From assembly GCF_963975745.1 (NCBI RefSeq), contig NZ_CAXBIB010000011.1, forward strand, positions 1-64,000: a stretch of 64,000 bases of DNA, read 5' to 3'. The translations under genes were made by a program, and so were the position numbers. This stretch comes from Parvibaculum sp963975745 (GTDB taxonomy: Bacteria; Pseudomonadota; Alphaproteobacteria; Parvibaculales; Parvibaculaceae). This document shows positions 32,364 to 41,080 of this stretch, piece after piece. How positions within the stretch are numbered: position 1 is the stretch's first letter; each line of letters begins with the position of its first letter. Under the pieces are notes generated by a model that saw nothing but the letters and a program-made list of their open reading frames with translations, made no database searches and was not told the origin of the DNA.

Positions 32364-33296
32364 TTACACCCCGGCACTGCCGCGTCCGGCCGGGGCGGCG
32401 AGCCGGTCCCCGAGCCAGGCGCCCAGCCGCATGATGGCGCGCTCGCCCTCGGGCAGCATCTGGTAGAAGGCGTGCCAGACATGGATCATGTCGTCCCAGA
32501 CCTCGAGTTCGGCCGCGACGCCGGCCGCGCGGGCGCGGGCATCGAGATCGCGCGCATCGTCGAGCAGCACCTCGTCGCTGCCGACCTGGATCAGCAGCGG
32601 CGGCAGGCCGGTCAGATCGCCGAAATTGGGCGAGGCCAGCGGCGCGCGCGGATCGGCGCCGTCGAGATAGAGCGCGGCCATTTCCCTGATACCGGCCTGG
32701 GTGATCATCGGATCGGCCGCGGCGCGCGAGGCATAGGTCGCGGTCGCGCAGGTCAGGTCGGTCCAGGGACTGAGCAGCGCGGCGGCCGCCGGCATCGGCA
32801 GGCCGTCGCGTTTGGCGGCCAGCAGCACCGCCATGGCAAGCCCGCCGCCGGCCGAGTCGCCGGCCAGCGCGATCCGTTCGGGCGCATCGCCGCGCGCCAG
32901 CAGCCAGCGATAGGCCTTCAGCCCGTCCTCGACGGCGGCCGGAAAGGGCGCTTCGGGCGCCAGCCGGTAGGCGACGCTCAGCACCGAGGCCCCGGCCGCC
33001 AGCGCCAGCCGCGCCGTCAGATGGCGATGCGAAACCGGCGAACCGACGACATAGCCGCCGCCGTGAAAATAGAGCACCACCGGCCCCGACCCCGAATCGC
33101 CCGCATGTGCCCATTCGGCGCCGAGACCGCCGAGATCGGCGCTTTCGACCGTCGCCCCCGGCGGCACCGGAAACATCTCGGCATTGCCGTCCATCACCTT
33201 GCGGCGCTCGTCGAGCGGCAATGCGGCGCGTTTGCTGCGTTCGCGCACCAGTTCCTTCAGCCGCGCGATGCTCAGCCCGTCACGCTCATTGGACAT
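32364..33296 (-). CDS. alpha/beta hydrolase, HSL-type esterase
   Basis: A 310-aa hydrolase of the hormone-sensitive lipase (esterase family IV) type. The oxyanion motif is FHGGGYVVGS (HGGG about 78-81) and the nucleophile is in AGDSAGGGLAM (S148). The acid is likely in the DPM region of the second half, and the histidine in DDMIHVWHAFY. It hydrolyses carboxylesters of short to medium acids. No signal peptide. Monocistronic by spacing. Confidence 0.92.
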   Translation of the reverse strand: MSNERDGLSIARLKELVRERSKRAALPLDERRKVMDGNAEMFPVPPGATVESADLGGLGAEWAHAGDSGSGPVVLYFHGGGYVVGSPVSHRHLTARLALAAGASVLSVAYRLAPEAPFPAAVEDGLKAYRWLLARGDAPERIALAGDSAGGGLAMAVLLAAKRDGLPMPAAAALLSPWTDLTCATATYASRAAADPMITQAGIREMAALYLDGADPRAPLASPNFGDLTGLPPLLIQVGSDEVLLDDARDLDARARAAGVAAELEVWDDMIHVWHAFYQMLPEGERAIMRLGAWLGDRLAAPAGRGSAGV

Positions 33297-33447
33297 TCCG
33301 GTCTCCCTGTGTTTCGATTCAACGAGATTCGCGGCTTGCGATGCACGCTACGACAGCAATGCTAGCAGGCGGCGAACAGGACCGGCCTCACAAATCGAAG
33401 CGTCCATCCCTGACGATTTGACGAGGCCCGCGGTTTCGGTTGGAGCC

Positions 33448-33714
33448 ATGCAGAATCTGTCGATCGAACGCTCAGCGGCGCCGCGCAACCTGCGCTATGC
33501 GCGCCCGGCATGGCGCAGCTTTCTGCGTCTCGGCGCCGGGGACCGGGCGCGGGTGCGCGCCTTTGCCGAGGCCGCGCCCGGCCTGCCCCCGCCGCGCCTG
33601 CTGGCGCCGGGCCTGCTCTCCTGCCGCGCCGGCGGCGCGCTGCGCATCGTCTATTCGGAACGGGCGGGCGTCACCACCGTGCTGGCGCTGACCGGCGGGA
33701 GCGACGGCCGATGA
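33448..33714 (+). CDS. RelE/ParE-fold toxin-like protein
   Basis: An 88-aa basic protein. The strand-helix-strand order (PAWRSFLRLGAGDRARVRAF, then ALRIVYSERAGVTTVLAL) fits the RelE/ParE superfamily but is divergent, so catalytic residues cannot be named. It is translationally coupled (ATGA) to a downstream XRE-type protein of the kind paired with such toxins. The toxin-first order is typical of HigBA-like pairs. ATG at 33448 after TGGAGCC. Activity as an mRNA interferase or gyrase poison is inferred only. Confidence 0.7.
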   Translation: MQNLSIERSAAPRNLRYARPAWRSFLRLGAGDRARVRAFAEAAPGLPPPRLLAPGLLSCRAGGALRIVYSERAGVTTVLALTGGSDGR

Positions 33715-34484
33715 GCGCCGACGCCACACACCAGAAGATCGCCGGGCCCGATGGCGAAACGCTGTTCGTCGTGCTGCCGGTTGCCGCCTATGAAGAGCTG
33801 AAACGCGCCGCCGAGGATGCCGAAGACATGCGCGCCGGTCGCGCCGCACTGGCAGCCGGGGGGCTCGAGCCTGTCCCGGCCGCAGTCGCGCATCGCATCG
33901 CCGACGGCGAAAATCCGGTCCGCGTCTGGCGCGAGCATCGCGGCCTCAAGGCGATCGAACTGGCCCGCGCCACCGGCATGAGCGCACCCTATCTGTCGGA
34001 AATCGAGACCGGCAAGAAGGACGGCACCTTCCGCACCATGGCCGCCATTGCCGAAGTGCTCGGCGTCTCGCTCGACGATCTGGCGCCGCCGGCCGACGAA
34101 GCGGGCCGCCGCGACCGCGAGCGCCGGGCGCTGATCGACGGCGTCGGCGCGCAGATCCGCAAGCTGGCCGCGCTGGTCACCGGGCCGGTCGATTTCAATA
34201 CGGCCGCCGTGCGCCGCGCGGTCACGCAGCTGGCCGCCGATGCGGTGGCGCTGAAGGCGCAGGGCGGCGAACTCGACCCCTGGCTCGACGAGGTGCTCGA
34301 CGGCATCCGCGCCGTGCTCGATCTGGTCGACCGGGCCGAGGGCGACATCATCGGCACCGCAAGGGCGGCCCGTCTCGAACTTGAGGAAATCGTCTCGGGC
34401 CCGCGTTTCGCCCGAATTGTCGCCGCACCCGACGCCGCGGCGGAAGACGGGCCGGTCTATGCGCCGCCCAGTGCGGCCGACTGA
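33711..34484 (+). CDS. XRE-family antitoxin with long C-terminal extension
   Basis: A 257-aa protein in three parts. Residues 1-40 (IAGPDGETLFVVLPVAAYEE, then a LKRAAEDAEDM helix) are Phd-like. Residues 65-125 hold an XRE helix-turn-helix (VWREHRGLKAIELARATGMS, then APYLSEIETGKKDGT). About 130 further residues are mostly helical. The first two parts match antitoxin regulators found after RelE-like toxins. The C-terminal extension is longer than usual and not recognised; it could sense a ligand or add a second function. It probably represses its own operon. Confidence 0.75.
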   Translation: MSADATHQKIAGPDGETLFVVLPVAAYEELKRAAEDAEDMRAGRAALAAGGLEPVPAAVAHRIADGENPVRVWREHRGLKAIELARATGMSAPYLSEIETGKKDGTFRTMAAIAEVLGVSLDDLAPPADEAGRRDRERRALIDGVGAQIRKLAALVTGPVDFNTAAVRRAVTQLAADAVALKAQGGELDPWLDEVLDGIRAVLDLVDRAEGDIIGTARAARLELEEIVSGPRFARIVAAPDAAAEDGPVYAPPSAAD

Positions 34485-34497
34485 GAAAGCGCCCGCG

Positions 34498-35601
34498 TCA
34501 GTCCGGCCGTTCACCGCCGCCCGCCAGCGTTTCGCTGGCCAGCGTCACATCCCAGCAATGCAGCGCCAGGTCGGCACGGTCGGTCGAGATCGTGTCGAAG
34601 AGCTGGCCCATGCGTTCGAGATCGGCCTTGCCGGGCAGCGGCCCCTTGCGCAGATCGACCGCGGCGACGATCAGGTCGCCGAATTCCTTGCGGTTGAGTC
34701 CGGCCGCCTTGGCCATGACCGACAACGGTTCGCCGGTCGGATCGTTGAGGATACGGAACACCGTGCCGGTGCGCAGACCGGCGAGGCCGGCCAGGCCTTC
34801 GGCCAGCGCGCCGAGGCTGCCGACCGCGGCATTGGCCAGCAGGTGATGCAGTTGCGCCTTGTCGGCGGCGACCGGCCGGCTGATCATCGACAGCGCACTG
34901 GCCAGCGCCGGATCGAAGGCGAAGGCGCCGATCTCGATTTCTTCCAGCGCATCGTGGACATGACGGCGTTCGACGGTGAAGCGGCTGAGTATTTCGAGCC
35001 GGAGCGGCGGCGGCGCCCACCAGAACACCAGATGCGCCAGACGCAAGGTCAGTTCCGGTCGCGCCAGCAGCGGCGTCAGCAAGGCCGGCTCGGCGGCGCT
35101 GCGCCGCGCCAGCGTTTCGATGGCACGCAGCGACAGTTCGGCGCTGCCGTTTTCGAGCAGGCGGCAGATCACCGCCGTCTCGCCGCCATCGATCAGCGCA
35201 TCGGCGACATCGCTGCCCAGATCCTTGCGGCCGGCCAGGGCCAGCAGATGTTCGGGGCCGCCTTCGCGCACCACATGCACCAGGTCGCCGGCCTTCAGCG
35301 TGGCGCCCTCGGCCAGCAGCGGCCGGGCGATCTCGATATCGTCCAGCGCCAGCACCATTGCCAGTTCGCGCGGTCCGTCGCTGTGCTGCGTCAGGCGCTC
35401 GGCGATGCGCTGGCGCGTGGACGGATCGAAGCGCTGGGCCAGCGAGGCCAGCACCGAATCGAGGATGCTGCGCTCCTGCGGCGATACCAGCGAGGCCGGC
35501 AGCAGCGCCAGATCGGCAAGCCGGCGCAGCAACGCATCCTGATCGGCGGCGTTCGGCGGCGTTTCCTCGTCATCGTCCCGGGCGGTGCCGTAAAGGGCCA
35601 T
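34498..35601 (-). CDS. DUF2336 family protein
   Basis: A 367-aa cytoplasmic, all-helical HEAT-like protein of the alphaproteobacterial DUF2336 family (LADLALLPASLVSPQERSIL, then VLALDDIEIARPLLAEGATL). The ATG at 35601 gives MALYGTARDDDEE; an in-frame extension upstream is read-through of a GC-rich gap. Some family members have been linked to motility or cell-cycle genes, but this one has no such neighbours. It is convergent with the XRE gene. Confidence 0.8.
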   Translation of the reverse strand: MALYGTARDDDEETPPNAADQDALLRRLADLALLPASLVSPQERSILDSVLASLAQRFDPSTRQRIAERLTQHSDGPRELAMVLALDDIEIARPLLAEGATLKAGDLVHVVREGGPEHLLALAGRKDLGSDVADALIDGGETAVICRLLENGSAELSLRAIETLARRSAAEPALLTPLLARPELTLRLAHLVFWWAPPPLRLEILSRFTVERRHVHDALEEIEIGAFAFDPALASALSMISRPVAADKAQLHHLLANAAVGSLGALAEGLAGLAGLRTGTVFRILNDPTGEPLSVMAKAAGLNRKEFGDLIVAAVDLRKGPLPGKADLERMGQLFDTISTDRADLALHCWDVTLASETLAGGGERPD

Positions 35602-35748
35602 GAAGCTGCTTTTCCGGTTGGCGCGAATTCGGCCCCCATCAAACCATCCGCGCATTAACGCCCCGTAAAGCATCGGGCCCGGGCGATTTGCCGCCGCCGG
35701 CCGCGGCGCCTATCCTTGAAGGCCATTTCACCGGAAAGGCATATCGGC

Positions 35749-36054
35749 ATGAGCGGAATTTGGCGGACGGGCATGGTTCTGGCGGCGCTGCTGGCGCTTT
35801 CGGCCTGCGGTCTCGGCGTCAGCAAGCATGCCGACGACCCCAACTACAAGGCCGGCCGCGCCGATGGCTGCTGGACGGCGACCTCGCGCGTCCCGGGCGA
35901 TCCCTCGACCGTCACCCGCAACGAGGAAGCCTACAAGAGCGACGAGGCCTACCGGGCGGGCTGGAATGCCGGCTACAACGCCTGCCGCATCCGCGACGAG
36001 GGCAGCGGTGCCGGCATGCCGGACACGTCGAGCCGCGGCACCGGCGTGCGCTGA
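35749..36054 (+). CDS. small lipoprotein
   Basis: A 101-aa protein with signal and lipobox (MVLAALLALSACGLG, cysteine near residue 20). The mature part is about 80 aa, rich in charged residues, with repeating YKSDEAYRAGWNAGYNAC and a paired cysteine (GCW). The ATG at 35749 follows GGAAAGGCATATCGGC. Probably an outer-membrane lipoprotein; function unknown. Confidence 0.75.
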   Translation: MSGIWRTGMVLAALLALSACGLGVSKHADDPNYKAGRADGCWTATSRVPGDPSTVTRNEEAYKSDEAYRAGWNAGYNACRIRDEGSGAGMPDTSSRGTGVR

Positions 36055-36100
36055 CAGTCGGCGCATAATCGCGACGCATGCAGATGCCGATGGCGGAGTA

Positions 36101-36129
36101 CCCCTCCCCAAAATTCGCGAGGCGAATTT
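36101..36129. repeat. single AAATTCGC hairpin repeat unit
   Basis: CCCCTCCCCA is followed by AAATTCGC-GAG-GCGAATTT (36111-36129), the same unit as in the paired repeats at 45111-45166. It sits at the 3' end of the saccharopine-dehydrogenase-like gene and may also help terminate transcription. Confidence 0.6.
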
Positions 36130-36131
36130 AC

Positions 36132-37274
36132 TCAGGCGCTCTTCGCGTCGGCAGCGACCGGGCGGTCGATCTCGAAGGCGAGATTGTCTGACGGGTCGGC
36201 CAGTTCGCGCCAGGCGACGCCCGGAATTTCCTCCACCAGCGCCGCGCCGCCGATCGCCGAGGGCAGTTGGAAGCCCGCGCGTGCGGCGCCGGCCAGCGTG
36301 CGGCGCGCCAGCACCACGGCGGCCTCGGCCGAATAGAGATGCGCATCCGGCGTTTCGAGCCGCGCGCGGCGCAGCGTGCCGTCGGGCGTGCGCGCCTCGC
36401 CCCAGACAACGGCGCGGCCGCGCGTCAGTTGCGTCTCGGTCAGCCGGCTGCGGCGGCGCCCCAGCTTCTTTTCAAGCCGCTTCAGGCCCCAGCCGCGGCG
36501 GAACAGGCGGGCCTTGAAGCCGCCGGCCGCCAGCACGCGTTCCAGCGGCTCGGGCAGCGCCTCGAAACATTCGATGGTCGAATAGGCGCCGCGATGGCGC
36601 GCCGCGGTTGCATAACCGTTCCAGGGCGCCAGCCAGGCCATTTCGGGACCGGCATCGAAATCGACTTCGAGACGGCGCGCGGCCGGCCGTGCCGCCGCCA
36701 GCTGGCCGTTCTTGACCGTCTCGCCGGGCTTGCGGGCGGCCTCGATCAGCGCCCGCGCCTCGCTTTCGAGCAGCAGCCCGCGCTTGACCGCCAGTGTCAC
36801 CGCACGCGCGCCGGGCAGGATATAGGCCAGCCGCGCCGCCAGCGCATCGATCGCGGCGAAATCGAAACCGGCCCCGGCCAGCAGCATGACGCCGGCCTGG
36901 CGCGCCGGCTCGTCGCGCGCCTCCAGCGCGGCGGCCGTCGCACGGTCGGCCGACAGATCGATGAAATGCGTGCCGGTCGCCAGACTGGCGATAAGCAACG
37001 AATTGAAATCGCCCTCGGAAAGACGTGCCGCATTGACCACGACGCCGACATCGTCGAGCTGACCGGCAATGCGATGCGCGTCGCCCGGCGTGAAGATGCG
37101 CGGCTCGACTGGTCCGCCGCTCTGCGCCGGCCCGGCCATGGCGGCCGCGTGCTGCGCCACCGGCGCGATGTCGCGGCCGGCACCGATATGCGACACGCCG
37201 CGCGCCACCGCGACGCGCGAGGTCAGCGCGCCCATGTAGTGATCGACGCCATAGATCAATATGCGCGACTTCAT
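36132..37274 (-). CDS. saccharopine dehydrogenase-like oxidoreductase
   Basis: A 380-aa protein with an N-terminal Rossmann domain of the saccharopine dehydrogenase NADP-binding type (RILIYGVDHYMGALTSRVAV), followed by DVGVVVNAARLSEGD and THFIDLSADRATA. The C-terminal part is less conserved and resembles trans-acting enoyl reductase/short saccharopine-like oxidoreductases. Reaction unknown; NAD(P)-dependent chemistry is likely. ATG at 37274. It is monocistronic and cytoplasmic. Confidence 0.82.
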   Translation of the reverse strand: MKSRILIYGVDHYMGALTSRVAVARGVSHIGAGRDIAPVAQHAAAMAGPAQSGGPVEPRIFTPGDAHRIAGQLDDVGVVVNAARLSEGDFNSLLIASLATGTHFIDLSADRATAAALEARDEPARQAGVMLLAGAGFDFAAIDALAARLAYILPGARAVTLAVKRGLLLESEARALIEAARKPGETVKNGQLAAARPAARRLEVDFDAGPEMAWLAPWNGYATAARHRGAYSTIECFEALPEPLERVLAAGGFKARLFRRGWGLKRLEKKLGRRRSRLTETQLTRGRAVVWGEARTPDGTLRRARLETPDAHLYSAEAAVVLARRTLAGAARAGFQLPSAIGGAALVEEIPGVAWRELADPSDNLAFEIDRPVAADAKSA

Positions 37275-37385
37275 CGTCCCACCCGCTTGCCGTCCCGCAT
37301 CTGCGCGACCGACGGCCGCGCGCGCAAATGGTTGCAGCGGCGGCCGATCTCGGCTCCATTGTCGCGTCAGGAAGGAATGGCTGCA

Positions 37386-37841
37386 ATGCGAAGCGCAAAA
37401 AAGAGGCCGAAACAGGCCGTCTTTACGTCGATAGCGTTAATTTTCGGGCTGTGTCTCCCGGGGATGGCGGTGTTGCTGCCGCCAGAGGCCGAGGCGCGCG
37501 TCCGGATCGAGACCGGCCGCGACCTCCATGCCGCCTGCGATGCGCTGGTCGCCCATCAGCTCAACCCGACCATGCCGATGCCGCGCGAAGCTCGCTATTG
37601 CCGGCAATATCTCGAGGGCTATTTCAACGTCCTGCGCTATCTGCATGAAGACGAAAAGCTTAAACGCAGCTTCGAGGCACCGGCACCCAATCCGCTCGGC
37701 TGCATCAATATCGACGGACCGCGATCCTGGATCCAGCTCGCGCAGCAGATCGTCCGCACCGGCGACTGGAATCCGCAACTGTTGGACGAGCCGGCCGTCA
37801 AACTCGCGCAAAAGACCTTCGCCGACCGCCCACCCTGCTGA
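37386..37841 (+). CDS. Rap1a/Tai-domain exported protein
   Basis: A 151-aa protein with a signal peptide (VFTSIALIFGLCLPGMAVLL). The domain matches the Rap1a/Tai pattern: ETGRDLHAACDALVAHQ, then ARYCRQYLEGYFNVLRYL, GCINIDGPRSWIQLAQQIV, and a terminal FADRPPC. Its four conserved cysteines probably form disulfides. Rap1a/Tai proteins include immunity proteins against type VI amidase effectors, but many are not linked to a T6SS and none is near here. ATG at 37386 with AGGAAGGA 9 nt upstream; the ATG at 37377 is an alternative. Confidence 0.75.
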   Translation: MRSAKKRPKQAVFTSIALIFGLCLPGMAVLLPPEAEARVRIETGRDLHAACDALVAHQLNPTMPMPREARYCRQYLEGYFNVLRYLHEDEKLKRSFEAPAPNPLGCINIDGPRSWIQLAQQIVRTGDWNPQLLDEPAVKLAQKTFADRPPC

Positions 37842-37989
37842 CCGGCGGCCGCGCATCGCCACGCGCCGGTGAAATCCTTAATTCAGTGTTCGGAAGATTT
37901 CGACCGTCGACATGCGATGTGTCATATTCCGGAACGCTCTGGAATCCTCGATTGTCCGGTGCGGGAAACGCCCATTACCGGATGTGACG

Positions 37990-39282
37990 ATGCTGAACGA
38001 ACTGAAACAGCGCGAGGCCGACGGCAATCCGATCCATGTCGGCCTGGTCGGCACCGGCCTGATGGGCCGGGGGATCGCGCATCAGATCGGACGCACGCCC
38101 GGCATGCGTCTCTCCTTCATTGCCGGCCGCTCGGAATCCACCCTGGGCGAAGCCGCCCGGCTCTACGGCAAGCCGGTCCGCGTCACCACCGACGCCCTGG
38201 CTGCGCTGCGCGATCCCGCGCTCGCCTGCGACGTGCTGATCGAGGCGACCAATTCGGTCGTCGCGGCCCATGACTACTGCATGGCCGCCATCGAGCGGAA
38301 GGTGCATTGCGTGCTGATGAATGCCGAAGTCGATCTGATGCTCGGCCATCTGCTGCGCGATGCGGCGGCGCGCCACGGCGTCGTCGTCACCAGCGATGCC
38401 GGCGACCAGCACGGCGTGCTGGCGCGGATGATGGAAGAAATCGAGATGTGGGGTTTCGAGATCGTCCAGGCCGGCAACATGAAGGGCTTTCTCGACCGCT
38501 ACCGGACGATGGAAGGATCGGTCGAGATCGCCCGCAGCCTCAATCTGACGACCAGACAGTGTCTCGCCTATACCGACGGTTCGAAACTCAATATCGAAAT
38601 GTCGCTGATCGCCAACGAGCACGGCCTGACACCCTTCGTGCCGGGCATGCAGGGCCCGCGCGCCGAGCGCATGGAAGACGTTCTCGATCTTTTCGACTTC
38701 GACGCCTATGGCGGTCAGGGACGGGTCGACTACATTCTCGGCGCCCGGCAGCATGGCGGCGGCGTCTATGTCGTCGGCCGCTGCGACGATGCGTTCAAGC
38801 GCGGCTATCTCGGCTATTACAAGGTCACCGGCCGGCATCCCTATTACGTCTTCCTGCGCCCCTATCACCTCTGCCATCTCGAAACGACGCGCGCCGTCGC
38901 CATGGCGGCACTATATGGCAAGGCCGTGATCGGCCTGCGCAAGGGACGGGTGACCGACTGCTATGCCCATGCCAAGAAACCGCTGCAGCCGGGCGATACC
39001 ATCGGCCATGCGATCGGCAGCGACGAAGTCTATGGCCTGATCGTGACGGCGGCCGACGCCGATGCCGCCGGCCAGGTGCCGCAGGGCCTGCTCGATGTCG
39101 AGGAAGGTCCGGCGCGTCCGGTCGTGCGGCGGGCGCTTGAACGGGACGAACCGCTGAGCTTCGATCATCTCGACATGCCCGCGACCCGGCTGCTGGATCT
39201 CTGGACACGACAGCAGGCGTTGCTGGCGCGGGCGACGCCCGAACCGGCAACACTGCCGCAACCGGTTCTGGCCGTGTCGTGA
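37990..39282 (+). CDS. SAF-domain NAD(P)-dependent oxidoreductase
   Basis: A 430-aa protein with a homoserine-dehydrogenase-like Rossmann part (IHVGLVGTGLMGRGIAHQIG), DVLIEATNSVVAAHDYCMAA and MNAEVDLMLGHLL. The conserved SDAGDQHGVLARMMEEIEMW follows, with a C-terminal SAF domain (LQPGDTIGHAIGSDEVYGLI). Members of this family occur in surface-sugar and unusual amino-sugar clusters. It overlaps by GTGA with a glycosyltransferase-like gene, so the two belong to one pathway. Substrate unknown. ATG at 37990. Confidence 0.85.
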   Translation: MLNELKQREADGNPIHVGLVGTGLMGRGIAHQIGRTPGMRLSFIAGRSESTLGEAARLYGKPVRVTTDALAALRDPALACDVLIEATNSVVAAHDYCMAAIERKVHCVLMNAEVDLMLGHLLRDAAARHGVVVTSDAGDQHGVLARMMEEIEMWGFEIVQAGNMKGFLDRYRTMEGSVEIARSLNLTTRQCLAYTDGSKLNIEMSLIANEHGLTPFVPGMQGPRAERMEDVLDLFDFDAYGGQGRVDYILGARQHGGGVYVVGRCDDAFKRGYLGYYKVTGRHPYYVFLRPYHLCHLETTRAVAMAALYGKAVIGLRKGRVTDCYAHAKKPLQPGDTIGHAIGSDEVYGLIVTAADADAAGQVPQGLLDVEEGPARPVVRRALERDEPLSFDHLDMPATRLLDLWTRQQALLARATPEPATLPQPVLAVS

Positions 39283-40190
39283 CCGAGGAAGCCGCCGCCA
39301 TCTCCGCCCGGCCGATCCGCCTGACCGTCGAGAGGGAAGGCATGGAAGGCTCGGTGCAGCATTTCTGGCACTACATGTTCGGCTACCTGCTGCCCACGGT
39401 CGATCATCACCTCGCCCATGCCGCCGATCGCCGCCGCTACGTGCTCGAATCCTGCGGGCCCGTCATGGACGCCGTCACGCGGGAATGCCTGTCCTGTCTC
39501 GGCGTCGATTTCGTGATCGCCGCTGCCGACGAGATCGCGCGGCAACATGCGGCCGCCGAGGAAGTCCTGCTGGAACACTGGGACCGCTTCACGCAGGATC
39601 CGCAATTCAGGCAGGAACTGCGGTCGCGTCTCGACCGGGTGGTACCGGCCCTGAAGGCGGCCATTCCCAACCGCTGCGGTTGCGGCGCCGATGTCGCGCT
39701 GGCGGGCCGGATCCTGCTGCTGGAACGTTCGGCGATGCCCAATTTCTACGCGCCGGGCGGGCCGGCCGAAATTCCGAGCTATGGCCGGGCCCGGCGCTAC
39801 CTTACCAATCTCGTCGAAGTCTGCGCGCAGATGCAGGCCCGCGGCTATCCGGTTGCGATCTACGAGCCCGGCGGCCACAGCGTCGGCTGCCAGATCGCGG
39901 TGTTCTCGAAAGTGCGCGGCGTCGCCGGCATCGAAGGCGCCGAATTCGCCAATCTGATCTGGGCGCCCGAAGGCACGCGGGTCTATCTGCTCCGCCCGCC
40001 CGGTTTCGTCATTCCCTTCCAGCAATGCCTGTCCGAATGCATGAACATGCCCTACCGGCAGGACAATTGTCCGGGCGTGATCGAGCCACTCGACCGCTAC
40101 GCGCTGCAGGACTTCTTCGCCGGGATGGGAAAGCCGACGCTCGGCGATCGCATCGTCGCCTCCTTCCGCCGCTGGACCGCACGCGCCTGA
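39279..40190 (+). CDS. GT61-like (DUF563) glycosyltransferase
   Basis: A 303-aa protein whose C-terminal third resembles GT61 transferases: AIYEPGGHSVGCQIAVFSKV, then IEGAEFANLIWAPEGTRVYL, which aligns with the family's GxHGAxLAN...PG block. The usual HGA histidine appears as EGA here, so activity may be altered. The first half is cysteine-containing (ECLSCLG, RCGCG) and less recognisable. The GTG start at 39279 overlaps the stop of the SAF oxidoreductase. A role in decorating a surface polysaccharide is inferred. Confidence 0.6.
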   Translation: MTEEAAAISARPIRLTVEREGMEGSVQHFWHYMFGYLLPTVDHHLAHAADRRRYVLESCGPVMDAVTRECLSCLGVDFVIAAADEIARQHAAAEEVLLEHWDRFTQDPQFRQELRSRLDRVVPALKAAIPNRCGCGADVALAGRILLLERSAMPNFYAPGGPAEIPSYGRARRYLTNLVEVCAQMQARGYPVAIYEPGGHSVGCQIAVFSKVRGVAGIEGAEFANLIWAPEGTRVYLLRPPGFVIPFQQCLSECMNMPYRQDNCPGVIEPLDRYALQDFFAGMGKPTLGDRIVASFRRWTARA

Positions 40191-40196
40191 CCGGCG

Positions 40197-40964
40197 CTAC
40201 TCGCCCGACAACAGCGCGCGGCCATTGAGCGGGTTGACCGGACGATTGGTCGGACCCAGCAGCGCGGCGATGCGGGCCAGCGCTTCGGCGCTCGCCGTTG
40301 CCGGTTCGCGCATCACGATCCATTGCACGCCCTCGCTGCAGGGCGGCGTGGTCAGCGAACCCTCGAAGGCATGAAAGGCGCGCGACGCCGGCAGCAGATG
40401 CGTCGGATCGAGCGCGGCATCCGGTTCTGCCGAGGCGCCCACCGCATCGGGCAGCGGCAGTTCGTCGATGACGCCGGCAGCGCCCGCATCGATCAGCACG
40501 CCCACCACCGCCAGTCCGCCTTCTGCGTTGCGGTGAACGAGATGCGCTTCCATCGGAAAATGCCGGCCGTCGATGCTGTGTTCGCTCGGCGTATGGACAT
40601 GGAACTGCAGCAACTCATATACGACCCCGCCGACGGTCAGCCGGTTGCCCGCCGCGACATTGGCCTGCAGCGTATGGCCGAGATTGACCACCGTCGCCGC
40701 GCCCGGCCGGTAGTCGAGGACGAGCGGCGGCGCCGCGCCGTCCGCCGTGCCGGCATCGGGAAGGTCGATGGGCGACTGGCGCGCGCCGGTGCGGCAGGTT
40801 GCATAGGCGGGGTCGATATCGGCCCAGTGTTCGGGCCCATGCGCCGTCCCGTAGTCCCAGGCGGCATGTTCCCCGCCGCCCTCGGCCAGTGCACCGCCCG
40901 TCATCAGGACCGCGGCCACGCAGCCCGCCACGAAGATCCCTCGCGCCCGCTCGATCCGTTGCAT
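40197..40964 (-). CDS. alpha-class carbonic anhydrase, exported
   Basis: A 255-aa periplasmic enzyme with a signal peptide (GIFVAGCVAAVLMTGGALAE). The alpha-CA motifs are QSPIDLPDA, the zinc-ligand strand LLQFHVHTPSEHSIDG with AHLVHRN, and FEGSLTTPPCSEGVQWIVM. It interconverts CO2 and bicarbonate in the periplasm. The ATG at 40964 follows GGGGGAACGAA; longer frames upstream are not needed. Confidence 0.93.
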   Translation of the reverse strand: MQRIERARGIFVAGCVAAVLMTGGALAEGGGEHAAWDYGTAHGPEHWADIDPAYATCRTGARQSPIDLPDAGTADGAAPPLVLDYRPGAATVVNLGHTLQANVAAGNRLTVGGVVYELLQFHVHTPSEHSIDGRHFPMEAHLVHRNAEGGLAVVGVLIDAGAAGVIDELPLPDAVGASAEPDAALDPTHLLPASRAFHAFEGSLTTPPCSEGVQWIVMREPATASAEALARIAALLGPTNRPVNPLNGRALLSGE

Positions 40965-41080
40965 TTCGTTCCCCCGGCTGTCTGGTCCGCACGGCGCGGA
41001 CAGTCGGCAGGTTACGCCCGGGGCGCCTTCCGTACCAGCTTGCCGTGCCTCACAATTTTCGCTGTCTGTCGGCACAACGC

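Noticed and set aside
37386..37841. Type VI secretion immunity gene based on the Rap1a/Tai domain
   Set aside because: No amidase effector or T6SS component is adjacent; the domain alone does not support that role.
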